Source of the DNA: Arthrobacter sp. ATA002
Lineage (GTDB): Bacteria > Actinomycetota > Actinomycetes > Actinomycetales > Micrococcaceae
Assembly (NCBI RefSeq): GCF_026898095.1
Contig: NZ_CP114015.1
Location: 868,001 to 932,000 of the forward strand
Direction of reading: 5' to 3'
Length of the DNA: 64,000 nt
Part shown: positions 27,078 through 36,123 of the stretch, in pieces
Layout: each line of letters starts with the position of its first letter
Numbering within the stretch: position 1 is the stretch's first letter
Made by a program: the position numbers and the translations under genes
The notes under the pieces: generated by a model
What the model saw: only the letters and a program-made list of their open reading frames with translations
Told to the model about the DNA's origin: nothing
The model's database searches: none

Positions 27078-27605
27078 TCAGAGAGCGCCGCCGGCTGCCT
27101 CGGGGGCGCCGGCGTCGTGTTCCCCGCCGTCGCCGACGCGTTCGCGGGCCATGAAATTCTCCAGGTCGAAGAGGTTCTCCGCGCGCTTGGCTACGGTGAG
27201 CAGCGTGGACATGGAGGCCACTTCCTCGACCTGTTCCTTCAGGAACCAGAGCATGAACTGCTCGCCGAGCGCATCACCCTCGGTGCGGGCCGCCGCGAAG
27301 AGGGCCTCGATCTGCCGGGTGACCTGCTGCTCCTGCTCCAGGGCCAGCGCGATCGGCTCCACGACGGAGGTGAAGTCGTTCCGTACGGCGGCCACACCTG
27401 GGATGCGTACGGGAAGATCACGGTCCAGCATGTACTGCACGAGCATCATGGCGTGGTTGCGCTCTTCGACGGACTGCGCGTAGAAGTGCCGGGCCAGCTG
27501 CGGAAGGTCTTCGCCGTCGAAGAAGACGGCCATCGCGGCATACTGCTGCGAGGCGTTGAATTCGTGGCCGATTTGGGCTTCAAGGAGTTCTGTGAAAGTG
27601 GTCAT
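27078..27605 (-). CDS. ftn: Ferritin (non-haem)
   Basis: 175 residues, four-helix ferritin-like protein. Ferroxidase ligands are visible as EFNASQQYAAMA (helix A Glu), SVEERNHAMMLVQYM (Glu-x-x-His of helix B), EQEQQVTRQI (helix C Glu) and WFLKEQVEEVASM (helix D). No Met haem ligand as in bacterioferritin. The final 20 residues are a disordered Gly/Ala/Glu tail. It stores iron in the cytoplasm. The gene stands alone, followed upstream by the repeat/IS30 region. Confidence 0.93.
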   Translation of the reverse strand: MTTFTELLEAQIGHEFNASQQYAAMAVFFDGEDLPQLARHFYAQSVEERNHAMMLVQYMLDRDLPVRIPGVAAVRNDFTSVVEPIALALEQEQQVTRQIEALFAAARTEGDALGEQFMLWFLKEQVEEVASMSTLLTVAKRAENLFDLENFMARERVGDGGEHDAGAPEAAGGAL

Positions 27606-27726
27606 GCGCCTACCCTAGGCTCCTGGCGGGGCCGGAAAAAGCACGGATAGGCTTAGCTGTCCTGTCACCGGCGAGGGACCGGGCAGGGCCGACGGCGAAA
27701 CCAAGGGCGGGGCCACAGGTTTCCGG

Positions 27727-27748
27727 CCCGGGTGTCGGGATAGTGCGG
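27727..27748 (+). repeat. Dispersed GAGTGTCGG-type repeat, copy left of IS30
   Basis: CCCGGGTGTCGGGATAGTGC, closely related to the copy at 29052 on the other side of the insertion element. Confidence 0.6.
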
Positions 27749-27764
27749 TTTCGCCGGCGGCAGA

Positions 27765-29045
27765 GTCATATGGTCAGTGCAACGCTCTGAAAATACAGGA
27801 GCGATGCGATGCCCAGCGGTTACCCCTTCAGCCAAGATTTCAAGGACCGGTTTTACGACCTGATCTGTTCCGGCGTCTCCCTGACCAGAGCGTGCGAGCT
27901 CATGGGCGTGTCAGCGATGGGAGCAAGGAACTGGTGGCGTGATGCTGGTGCAATGAAACTAGTTCAAAGACCCGGTGGTGGCGGACTGGCAAGACCTGGC
28001 CCGTCGAATAGACCCGGCGGCCCGGGACGCCGGCTAAACCTGGACGAACGGATCGAGATCATGTGCGGACTGCGGGCCGGTAAAAGCCAAGCCGAGATCG
28101 GGCGCATGATTGGCCGGGACAAATCCGTGATCTGCCGGGAAATCAGACGCAACCTCAACGCCAACGGGATCTACCACGCAGGGATGGCGCACTCCCGCGC
28201 CCATATCCGCGCCGACCGGCCCAAACCGTTCAAACTCATAGACAACCCGGGACTCTGCACCCAGATCACGCAATGGATGGATCAGGGCTGGAGCCCAAAA
28301 CTCATTTCGTTGGTCCTGGCCAAGGACTTCCCCGATGATAAGAGCATGCAGGTCAGCCACGAAACGATCTACCAGTGCCTTTACGTTCAAACCCGGGGCC
28401 AGCTCCGCAAGGACCTTTACCGCACCCTGAGCCTAAAGCGGGCCCGCCGCAAACCGTTGACCACCGATCACACCACCGGGCGCGGCAAGCTCTTCTCTGA
28501 CGCGTTCACGATCAGCCAGCGCCCGGCCGAGGCCGAAGACCGGGCAGTGCCGGGGCATTGGGAAGGGGACCTGATCGTCGGAACCGGCTCCCGCTCAGCG
28601 ATCGGCACGCTGGTGGAACGCTCGACCAGATTCACGATCCTGCTGCACCTTCCCGAACGGCATACCTCCGAAGCGGTCGCGGAGGCCATGATCGCGGCGA
28701 TGAAGCACCTGCCGGCGGACCTGCTGCGCACGGTGACCTGGGACCGGGGCTCGGAAATGGTCAAGCACAGGCAGATCACTGCAGAGCTCGGGGCGCCGGT
28801 CTATTTCTGTGATCCGCATTCGCCTTGGCAACGCGGAACGAACGAGAACACGAACCGATTACTGCGGCACTGGTTCGAGAAGGGTACGGATTTGAGCGTG
28901 TATACCAAAGCCGATCTGCGCAAGGTCCAGGACTCCTTGAACCGGCGGCCCTGCCCGACCCTCGGGCTGGCGACACCGGCTCAGAAACTTGCTGAGCTGC
29001 TGCAACCTGCAGCAGCCTAAACCCGCGTTGCACTAACCGGTTGAC
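27765..29045 (+). mobile_element. IS30-family insertion sequence, complete
   Basis: The ends carry imperfect inverted repeats: GTCA-N3-GGTCAGTGCAACGC on the left (27765-27785) and, read on the minus strand, GTCA-N3-GGTTAGTGCAACGC on the right (29045-29025). One transposase ORF fills the interior. Exact tips could be at 27772 and 29038 instead. No target duplication could be read with either choice. Flanked by copies of the dispersed repeat. Confidence 0.82.
27809..29020 (+). CDS. IS30 family transposase
   Basis: 403 residues, intact. An N-terminal helix-turn-helix lies in FYDLICSGVSLTRACELMGV, and the family HTH in LDERIEIMCGLRAGKSQAEI ... SVICREIRRN (about 75-115). The DDE integrase core shows the first Asp in GHWEGDLIVG, the second Asp in VTWDRGSEM and the Glu in RGTNENTNRLLRHW, about 33 residues apart as in IS30. 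It is preceded by CAGGAGCG. The frame is unbroken, so the element may still be active. Confidence 0.95.
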   Translation: MPSGYPFSQDFKDRFYDLICSGVSLTRACELMGVSAMGARNWWRDAGAMKLVQRPGGGGLARPGPSNRPGGPGRRLNLDERIEIMCGLRAGKSQAEIGRMIGRDKSVICREIRRNLNANGIYHAGMAHSRAHIRADRPKPFKLIDNPGLCTQITQWMDQGWSPKLISLVLAKDFPDDKSMQVSHETIYQCLYVQTRGQLRKDLYRTLSLKRARRKPLTTDHTTGRGKLFSDAFTISQRPAEAEDRAVPGHWEGDLIVGTGSRSAIGTLVERSTRFTILLHLPERHTSEAVAEAMIAAMKHLPADLLRTVTWDRGSEMVKHRQITAELGAPVYFCDPHSPWQRGTNENTNRLLRHWFEKGTDLSVYTKADLRKVQDSLNRRPCPTLGLATPAQKLAELLQPAAA

Positions 29046-29051
29046 TTAGCC

Positions 29052-29138
29052 GGCCCGAGTGTCGGGATGATGCCACTCTGAGGGACGCTTTGCCGCATCA
29101 TTGCGGCAATGGATGAGCATAGCCGGCACTCGGCGGGC
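29052..29138. repeat. Inverted pair of dispersed repeats right of IS30
   Basis: 29052-29074 (GGCCCGAGTGTCGGGATGAT then GCC) faces 29111-29138 (GCATAGCCGGCACTCGGCGG core) in inverted orientation with a spacer under 40 bases. Further degenerate units (GACACTCGGCACCCGGCACC) follow at 29159-29182. The arrangement resembles a REP/BIME element. Confidence 0.65.
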
Positions 29139-29233
29139 AGGTTCGCCCGGGCAGGTTCGACACTCGGCACCCGGCACCCGGCACGCCAGTTCGTCCGGCC
29201 GGGGCGCTGGAAGCAAGGCTTCTTCGAGCCTGA

Positions 29234-29273
29234 CCCAGTCGCCCAGTCGCCCAGTCGCCTAGTCGTCTAGTCG
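29234..29273. repeat. Five tandem 8-bp units at the end of mutT1
   Basis: Three CCCAGTCG units, then CCTAGTCG and TCTAGTCG. The last unit contains the stop codon of mutT1 (CTA on the plus strand at 29267-29269), so copy changes downstream of the stop would not alter the protein. Confidence 0.85.
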
Positions 29274-30277
29274 TCGAAGGCCCGGAACCGTTCCAGCGAC
29301 ACGATTCTCCCCTCATCCGCCGCGCTGACCTGGCAAATGACGGCTTCGCCGGGCGCGAGGTAGGGGTCCTTGGACGGCAGCCCGATCGCGAGGCCCGCCG
29401 GCATATGCCGGGCCAGGACTTCAAAGACCACCGGGAGCACCGGCCGGTGGGTGCACAGCACCGCCGGCCTGCCCTTGTCGAACTGCGCCTCCACCGCACT
29501 GCGCGCCTTGCCCGGTTTGCGCTTGGCGCTGCGTTCGGTGATGGCATCGACGGTCTTGAACTTCACCGGCCGGGACTTTACATAGGGACGCACCGTCTGC
29601 ACGCACCGCACCCAGGGACTGGACACGACGCGGTCCGGCTGCCACGCCGACAGCAGCCGTGACACGGCCTGCGCCTGGCGCAGGCCGGTCGCGGCCAGCG
29701 GCCGGTCACCCTCTGCGCGGGTCCAGGAAGACCGGGGTTTGGCTTTGGCATGGCGGACTATGATCAGCGGCCAGGTCCGGAGCCTGCCCTCAGTGTGGGC
29801 CTCTTCGAGTGCCCGCAGAGGCAGCCGGTCGGAGGGGTTGGTAAGCTCCGCGTGGGCTTCGGCGGGACTGCACCAGCGGACTCCGTCCACTTCCTTGCCG
29901 TCCGGCACCGGCTTGCCCTCCTGAATCCGTGCGGCCCAGTAGTGGACGATCTTCATGCCCGAGGACACCGGGTACACAGTTGCCGGCAACGGTATTCCCA
30001 GGCGGATGCCTACGCCGGCTTCCTCCAGAACCTCCCGGACGGCGCATTCCGGCGTGGTTTCCCCGTCGTCGAGCTTGCCTTTGGGCCAGGACCAGTCCTT
30101 ATACCGGGGCCGGTGAATCATGAGCACCTCAAGCTGGCCGTTGCGGGTACGCCAGCACAGCGCGCCGGCGGCAACCACCTTGATGGCCTCCGGGGGATGC
30201 TCTCCGGCCTCCGCCGGTTCCGCGGGAAGGCGGGTCCGCCCGTCCGTCGAAGTATCGGGTGTGGAAGGCATGGACAT
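29267..30277 (-). CDS. mutT1: Nudix hydrolase fused to histidine phosphatase (MutT1-like)
   Basis: 336 residues from ATG 30277; a TTG at 30286 overlapping the ppk stop is an alternative. Residues about 30-170 are a Nudix domain whose box is GKLDDGETTPECAVREVLEE followed by AGV. A phosphoglycerate-mutase-like domain follows: catalytic RHG-equivalent in PLIIVRHAKAKPRSSW, second half with CTHRPVLPVV. This two-domain architecture is that of mycobacterial MutT1, which cleans 8-oxo-dGTP and diadenosine polyphosphates. It is downstream of and coupled to ppk, with glnR-mshD-ppk-mutT1 probably one transcript. Confidence 0.9.
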   Translation of the reverse strand: MSMPSTPDTSTDGRTRLPAEPAEAGEHPPEAIKVVAAGALCWRTRNGQLEVLMIHRPRYKDWSWPKGKLDDGETTPECAVREVLEEAGVGIRLGIPLPATVYPVSSGMKIVHYWAARIQEGKPVPDGKEVDGVRWCSPAEAHAELTNPSDRLPLRALEEAHTEGRLRTWPLIIVRHAKAKPRSSWTRAEGDRPLAATGLRQAQAVSRLLSAWQPDRVVSSPWVRCVQTVRPYVKSRPVKFKTVDAITERSAKRKPGKARSAVEAQFDKGRPAVLCTHRPVLPVVFEVLARHMPAGLAIGLPSKDPYLAPGEAVICQVSAADEGRIVSLERFRAFDD

Positions 30278-30282
30278 GGCTG

Positions 30283-32507
30283 TCAACGGCGGGTGACGGC
30301 ACGCTGGCGGGACCGGGAAGCCAGCAGCCAGGACTGGACGTCCTGGAGCGGTTCGCCCTCCTCGTTTTTGTGGTGCCGGGTCCAGATACCGTCTTTTTCA
30401 AGGTGCCAGCTCGCCGTCCCGGGATCCAAGTAGCGGTCCATGAGGGAGATGAGGTCGGCGACGTCGTCCCGCGACGCCAGCTGTACCAGGGCTTCCACCC
30501 GGCGGTCCAAGTTGCGGTGCATCATGTCGGCCGAACCGATGAACACCACCGGGTCGCCCGCATTGGCAAAGGCAAAGACCCGCGAATGTTCCAGGAAGCG
30601 CCCCAGGACGGAGCGTACCGTGATGTTCTCGCTCAGGCCGGGAACGCCCGGCCGCACGGAGCAGATGCCCCGCACGATCACGTCCACCCGAACTCCGGCC
30701 TGGGAAGCACGGTAGAGCGAATCGATGATCGCCTCGTCCACCATGGAGTTGACCTTGATGATGACGCGTGCGTTCAGTCCGGCCTTTTTATTGGCAATTT
30801 CCCGCTCAATCCGGTCGATCAACCCGGAGCGGACCGACCGGGGAGCCACGAGCAGGCGTTTGAAGGTGGACTTCGGGGCATAGCCGGAGAGCTGGTTGAA
30901 CAGCTTCGTCAGGTCCTCACCCACCTGCTCATTGGACGTGAGCAGGCCAAGATCCTCGTAGTACCGGGCGGTGCGCGGATGGTAGTTTCCGGTACCGATG
31001 TGGCAGTAGCGCCGCAGGCCGTCCACTTCCTGGCGGACCACCAGGGACAGCTTGCAGTGGGTTTTCAACCCCACAATGCCGTAGACCACATGGACGCCGG
31101 CCTGCTCGAGCTTGCGGGCCCAGGAGATGTTGGCCTGCTCGTCAAAGCGGGCCTTGATCTCCACCAGGGCCAGCACCTGCTTGCCGGATTCGGCGGCGTC
31201 AATCAGTGCATCAACGATGGGGGAGTCGCCGGAGGTGCGGTACAGGGTCTGTTTGATCGCCTGCACGCGCGGGTCGGCCGCGGCCTGCTCGAGGAAGGCC
31301 TGGACGGACGTGGAGAAGGAATCGTAGGGGTGGTGCAGCAGAATGTCACGCCGGCGCATCGCCGCAAACACGTCGGCGGGCTTGGACGTTTCGGATTCCT
31401 TCAGGTGCAGGCTGGTGTGCGGCACCTGCTTGGGATAGTGGAGGTCAGCGCGGTCGATGCGGCTGATGGGCGCCAGCCCGCGCAGGTCCAGGGGCGCGGG
31501 CAGCGCGTACACCTCGTCCTCTTCGACGCCCAGTTCGCGCACCAGCAGCTCGCGGATGCTCGGATTGATGTCGGTCGTGACCTCAAGCCGGACGGGCGGG
31601 CCGAACCGGCGGCGCAGGAGCTCCTTTTCCAGCGCCTGCAGGAGGTTCTCGGCGTCGTCTTCCTCCACTTCCAGGTCCTCGTTGCGGGTGACCCGGAAGG
31701 TGTGGTGCTCCATAACGTCCATCCCCGGAAACAGCTGGTCCAGGTGCTCGGCAATGACGTCTTCCAGCGGAATGAAACGGGCTACCCGGCCCGCTACGTT
31801 CCCGGCCCGGGGACCGTCCACCGAGATCAGCCGGGGCAGCTGGTCCGGCACCTTGACGCGGGCGAAGAACTCCTTGCCGCTGACGGGGTTGCGCACCACT
31901 ACCGCCAGGTTCAGGGACAGGCCGGAGATATAAGGGAACGGGTGCGCCGGGTCCACGGCCAGCGGGGTGAGGATCGGAAAGACCTTGGACGCGAACTGGC
32001 GGTGGAGATAGGCCTTGGCGGCGTCGTCGAGCTCGTTCCAGCGGAGGAGGTGGATCTGTTCCCCGGCCAGGGCAGGCCGGATCTGCCGCGCGAAGACCTC
32101 GGCGTGGCGCTGCTGGAGGCGGTAGCCGGCCTCCACGATCTGTTCCAGCTGTTCGATCGGGCTCAGCCCGGCAGCGGAGGGCACCGCCAGTCCGGTTGCG
32201 ATCCGGCGCTTGAGGCCGGCGACCCGCACCATAAAGAACTCGTCGAGATTGGAGGCAAAGATGGACAGGAAGCTGACCCGTTCCAGCAGGTAAAGGTCAG
32301 GATCCTCGGCCAGCTCCAGGACCCGGGCGTTGAAGTGCAGCCAGCTGATTTCCCGGTCCAGGAACCGTTCCGGGCTGATTTCCCCTTCAGGCACCAGTGC
32401 AGGGCCGAAGTCCGGAATATCAATCCGGTCCTCGGTGGCCCGGGCGCCGACATGGACTCCGCCGACCCGAAGGTGTAATGCGGTTCGGCGGCGGTATCGG
32501 ATCCCAT
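30283..32507 (-). CDS. ppk: Polyphosphate kinase 1 (N-terminus frame-broken near 32440)
   Basis: About 741 residues after repair. ATG 32507 with AGGGAGAG gives [19 protein letters not shown]; one G is missing in GCCCGGGCC near 32440, after which [20 protein letters not shown] joins the long frame. PPK1 landmarks: [19 protein letters not shown] (N domain), [29 protein letters not shown], and the phosphohistidine region [20 protein letters not shown]. The enzyme makes polyphosphate reversibly from ATP. It is followed by mutT1 with a 4-nt TTGA overlap and preceded by mshD. The unbroken part is 30283-32394. Confidence 0.93.
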
Positions 32508-32601
32508 GGTCTCTCCCTGCAGTGCTGGCGGTGGTCCGGGCTGCGTCCCGGGGGAGCCCCCGTGGTGCAGCCGTCGAATCAACATTACAAGCTGTTGGGG
32601 C

Positions 32602-33576
32602 TCAGCCGGCCGCGTACATCACATCCGTATCCCAGCGGACGAAACCCAGCCTCTTATAGAGCGCCATGGCGGCCTCATTGTCGGCATCAACGTAGAGCAT
32701 GATGGCTTGGAGCCCGGCCGCCTGCAGGTGACGGATCCCGGCAACGGTCAGTGTCTTGCCCAGTCCCATCCCCTGCGCTTCCGGAACGACGCCGACGACG
32801 TACACCTCGCCGATCGGCGGATGTCCGCCGGCACCGGGATGGACCTTGGTCCAGTGGAAGCCGAGGATCGCGCCGTCCCCGTCGCGGACGGCCAGCAGGA
32901 AGCCCTCCGGATCGAACCAGTCCTCGGCCATGCGGGCGTCCAGGTCGGCCCGCGTCATGCCGCCCTGTTCCGGATGGTGCGCAAATGCGGCTGCGTTTGC
33001 GGCAAGCCAGGCGTCCTCGTCCGCTCCGGGCCGGAAGGACCGCAGCGACACGCCCTCCGGCAGCGCGGCAGCCGGCAGCTCCCCGGCGTCGCCGCTGCGG
33101 GTCAGGCGCAGGCGCAGGAGTTCGCGCACGGGACGGTAGCCAAACCGCTGCGCCAGGTGGACGGCGGCCTCATGATTCCCGTGCGACCAGGCCTGCGGCG
33201 GCGCAGTGGAACCGCCCCCGGCCTGATCACTAACGGCGGACGCCAGGGCGGTGCCGACACCTTTGCCGCGGTACGCCGGATGGACCACCAGCTCCAGCAC
33301 GCCCGGCTCACCGGTGTGGCCGCGGGTCAGCACTCCAACGCCGGCCAGGGCATCGGGAGTGGAAGAATCCTCTGCGGCGCAGGTGGTGAACACCAGCAGC
33401 GAGTCCGGATCCGCACCGGCGGACCGGAGGTCCACAAGCGTCTGTTCCGAGAGCGGGGGATTGCCGTCGGCTTCACCGGCCGCCGCTGCCAGCTGGCGGA
33501 TTTGGACCAGCAGCTCCGGTTCCGGCGTTCCTTTGGTGAGGCTCACGGGCCATGGGTTTACGCGTTCGTCTCTCAT
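32602..33576 (-). CDS. mshD: Mycothiol synthase
   Basis: 324 residues with two GNAT domains. The N-terminal domain ends in LELVVHPAYRGKGVGTALAS, the C-terminal catalytic domain has VVGVVPEAQGMGLGKTL followed by LYVDADNEAAMALYKRLGF, the acetyl-CoA loop. EVYVVGV and GFLLAVRDGDGAILGFHWTK match MshD of mycobacteria. It acetylates Cys-GlcN-Ins in the last step of mycothiol synthesis, which marks an actinobacterium. Located between glnR and ppk, same strand. Confidence 0.93.
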   Translation of the reverse strand: MRDERVNPWPVSLTKGTPEPELLVQIRQLAAAAGEADGNPPLSEQTLVDLRSAGADPDSLLVFTTCAAEDSSTPDALAGVGVLTRGHTGEPGVLELVVHPAYRGKGVGTALASAVSDQAGGGSTAPPQAWSHGNHEAAVHLAQRFGYRPVRELLRLRLTRSGDAGELPAAALPEGVSLRSFRPGADEDAWLAANAAAFAHHPEQGGMTRADLDARMAEDWFDPEGFLLAVRDGDGAILGFHWTKVHPGAGGHPPIGEVYVVGVVPEAQGMGLGKTLTVAGIRHLQAAGLQAIMLYVDADNEAAMALYKRLGFVRWDTDVMYAAG

Positions 33577-33656
33577 TGAAGAAGCCTAACCCCCGGAGGC
33601 CAGGAGCAGCCCGGACCGGGCACGGCGGGACGGTAGAATGCAGGCGGTTCGCTGCG

Positions 33657-34364
33657 TCAGGCATCCCGGGCCGCGGCGGACGCCGGTTCATCGGCCAGCC
33701 GGGAGCGGGTAAACCGGTAGCCCACGTTACGAACCGTGCCAATGAGGTTTTCATGGTCCGCACCCAGTTTGGCGCGCAGCCGCCGGACGTGGACGTCAAC
33801 CGTCCGGGTGCCGCCGTAATAGTCATATCCCCAGACTTCATGGAGCAGCTGGTCGCGGGTGAAGACCCGGCCCGGATGCTGCGCCAGGTATTTCAGGAGT
33901 TCAAATTCCTTGAACGTCAGGTTCAGTGCCGTGCCGTTTACGCGCGCCGTGTAGCTGGCCTCATCAATGACGACGCCGGACGCGCGGATTTCGGTGGTGG
34001 CCGCCTCGGAAGCGGAGTTGACGCGCGCCGACATCAGGCGCAGCCGGGCCTCGAGCTCCGCAGGACCGGCCGAATCGAGGATGACATCGTCGGCCAGCCA
34101 GTTTGCGGCGACGGCGGCCATGCCCCTCGGTCAGAACGAGGATCAGGGCGTGTCCAGTCCGGTGGCCTTCAGCAGCTGGGTCAGGGAGCGGGCGCCCACC
34201 AGGTCCTTGCGGGCGTCGACGAGGACGACGTCGCTGGGCTCTGTCTCCAGGAGGGCCGTAGGCTCGGCTGGCACCACCTGAACCTTGTGGTTCAGCAGGC
34301 CGAGGGCAGGCAGGATGTCCACCGACAGTCCCGGACTGTTAGTCAGGAGCAGAATGTGCGACAT
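33657..34364 (-). CDS. glnR: GlnR-type nitrogen regulator, OmpR family (frame broken near 34120-34145)
   Basis: About 236 residues after repair. ATG 34364 follows GGAGG. The receiver begins [20 protein letters not shown] and has [20 protein letters not shown], as in Streptomyces GlnR, which lacks the full acidic pocket of normal receivers. A C is missing in ACGCCCTGATC and about two bases before CATGGCC; the expected join is [13 protein letters not shown] to MAAVAANW. The winged helix follows: [50 protein letters not shown]. GlnR controls ammonium assimilation genes and amt in actinobacteria. No kinase is adjacent, as expected for this orphan regulator. Confidence 0.88.
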
Positions 34365-34498
34365 GGTTCCTCCGAAAGTTGGGCGCACATCATTGGGCAC
34401 AAGCTAGACCGCATCCGCAGGAGGCGAGGGTGTTGAAAGTATAACCATTGGGCCCTGCCCGGCCTGTAGCTTTCATCTGCACTGCGTAATAAGGCAGG

Positions 34499-35254
34499 AT
34501 GGATCGGGTGAAACTTTGGAGCGTAGCGGTGCTTGCGGCAGCAGCCCTTCTTGGCATCGTTGGTGCTTCGTATGTCTCAGTGGCAGCGGTTGCCGTTTAC
34601 ACCGCACTGTTAACGGTGGCGGTGGGCATCGGCTGGCCGCACCTGCTGGATGTCCCGGCCAAGAAAACCCAGGGCGCGATCCTCGCCGGAGCCGGCGCAG
34701 GTGCCTGTGCCGCGGCTTGGTTCGCCCCCGCGTCAGCACTGCTGACCTGGCTGCCCGGCATCGCCGCGGCCGGAGTCGGCGCGATCTTCCTGGTTCAGCT
34801 GCTGCGTGGAACCGGTCAGGCACACCGGCTCGAATCCACCATCGGCAACATCGCCGGGGTTCTGCTGGCAGTGATGGGGTCCGGATGGGTGGCGGCGGAC
34901 CGGCTGGCCAACGCCGACGGCAGCCCCGCCGGCATCACCATCGGTGCGGCGGGCATCCTCGTTGCCCTGGGCGTGGCCCTCATTCCCCTGCCCGACCGGA
35001 TCGTTGCGCCGCTGGGCGTCGCGGCCGGTGCCCTGGCGGGCGCTTTGGCCGGACTTCTGCAGCCCGCGGCGGATGTTTCGGCGGCCTCCGCAGCCCTGAT
35101 GGGTGCCGTGGGAGCGGCAGTGATCATGGCGGTGCGCCGGCTGGTGCTCTCCCGCGACATCACCACCCGCCGCGGCCGTGCCGCACTCGCAGCGGCGCCA
35201 ATCGCTGCGCTGGGCTCGGTCGTTTACTTCATGGCGCAGCTGCTTGTTCCCTGA
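34499..35254 (+). CDS. Multi-pass membrane protein, unknown
   Basis: 251 residues, about seven to eight hydrophobic helices from the first residues on (LWSVAVLAAAALLGIVGASYV, VAVYTALLTVAVGIGWPHLL, WLPGIAAAGVGAIFLVQLL and so on). It is Ala/Gly-rich with few charges except short loops (KKTQG, RRLVLSRDITTRRGR). No transporter signature was recognised. It is divergent from glnR across about 135 bases. ATG 34499 or GTG 34508 could be the start. Confidence 0.7.
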   Translation: MDRVKLWSVAVLAAAALLGIVGASYVSVAAVAVYTALLTVAVGIGWPHLLDVPAKKTQGAILAGAGAGACAAAWFAPASALLTWLPGIAAAGVGAIFLVQLLRGTGQAHRLESTIGNIAGVLLAVMGSGWVAADRLANADGSPAGITIGAAGILVALGVALIPLPDRIVAPLGVAAGALAGALAGLLQPAADVSAASAALMGAVGAAVIMAVRRLVLSRDITTRRGRAALAAAPIAALGSVVYFMAQLLVP

Positions 35255-35310
35255 GGAGTCCCGCGATGTCATGTGAGGAAACGCGCCTGGGTGCGGGTTA
35301 GGATGTAGCT

Positions 35311-35427
35311 ATGGATTCGCTCTTAGCCCTTGAAATCTTCTTTATCGTTCTGCTCGGCATCACCGGTGTGGGCATAGCAGCCTTCGCCGGCCTGGTCATT
35401 AGCCGCCTGTATAAAGGGCAGAAGTAA
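35311..35427 (+). CDS. 38-residue single-helix membrane protein
   Basis: ATG 35311, with TAGGATG upstream, encodes MDSLLALEIFFIVLLGITGV followed by a hydrophobic run ending in VISRLYKGQK and TAA. One transmembrane helix with a short basic cytoplasmic tail. Size and form resemble small membrane proteins widely kept in Arthrobacter, and the tight fit between 34499-35254 and the nitrobindin-like gene supports it. Function unknown. Confidence 0.6.
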   Translation: MDSLLALEIFFIVLLGITGVGIAAFAGLVISRLYKGQK

Positions 35428-35462
35428 CTCACCTCAGCAACCCGAAGGAACAGGTCAGCGCC

Positions 35463-36062
35463 ATGCCCATGGAGATCCCCACCGATCTGACCCCCGAACT
35501 CGTACCGCTGTCCTGGCTGCTTGGCACCTGGGAAGGCTCCGGCCGGCTCGGGGAGGGCGAAGCCGACTCCGAGTACTTCTCACAGCGGGTGACCTTCACC
35601 CAGAACGGCCTGCCGTACCTTAAGTATGAGGCCGAAAGCTGGCTCACCGACGAGGAAGGCGCTGTGCTGCGGCCGCTCGCCGTCGAGACCGGCTTTTGGG
35701 CGCTTGACCGCCCGCTGAACGACGCCGACGGCGGCCCCGGCCTGACGCCCGCGGACATTGTTCCCGCTCTGCGCAGCGCCGACGAGGTGGAAAAGCTCCG
35801 CAACGACAGCGGCGGCTTTGACATAACGGCCACCATTGTCCATCCCGGGGGCATAGCAGAGCTGTACTACGGACAAATCAAGGGACCGCAGATCTCGCTG
35901 ACGACTGATTTGGTCATGCGCGGCGTCAATTCCAAGGAATACACCGCGGCTACGCGAATCTTCGGCCTGGTCAACGGCGACCTTTACTGGCGCTGGGACG
36001 TGGCCGAAGGCGGCAACGCCCTGAAAGCCCACGCCTCCGCGATCCTCAAGAAAAACGCCTAG
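35463..36062 (+). CDS. FABP/nitrobindin-like haem-binding beta-barrel protein
   Basis: 199 residues, DUF1794-type ten-strand barrel. The family motif near the N-terminus is SWLLGTWEGSG, followed by YFSQRVTFTQNGLPYLKYEA and the strand set ending RIFGLVNGDLYWRWDVAEGG. Nitrobindins bind ferric haem through a C-terminal His; here KAHASAILKK offers a His near the end. Known members isomerise peroxynitrite or bind NO. Placed directly before a YgfZ-like folate protein, an order often kept in actinobacteria. Confidence 0.85.
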   Translation: MPMEIPTDLTPELVPLSWLLGTWEGSGRLGEGEADSEYFSQRVTFTQNGLPYLKYEAESWLTDEEGAVLRPLAVETGFWALDRPLNDADGGPGLTPADIVPALRSADEVEKLRNDSGGFDITATIVHPGGIAELYYGQIKGPQISLTTDLVMRGVNSKEYTAATRIFGLVNGDLYWRWDVAEGGNALKAHASAILKKNA

Positions 36063-36123
36063 CCTGCTCCCCGGTGCGGGAGCACAGCGGAATACCCGCC
36101 CCCGCAAGGATGTTGCACTGATT

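Noticed and set aside
27765..29045. Target-site duplication of the IS30 element
   Set aside because: With either choice of element ends the 2-3 flanking bases do not match, so none is claimed.
30259..32478. 739-codon open frame on the plus strand across ppk
   Set aside because: Exactly antisense to ppk, with no start signal or domain; GC-rich third positions keep antisense frames open.
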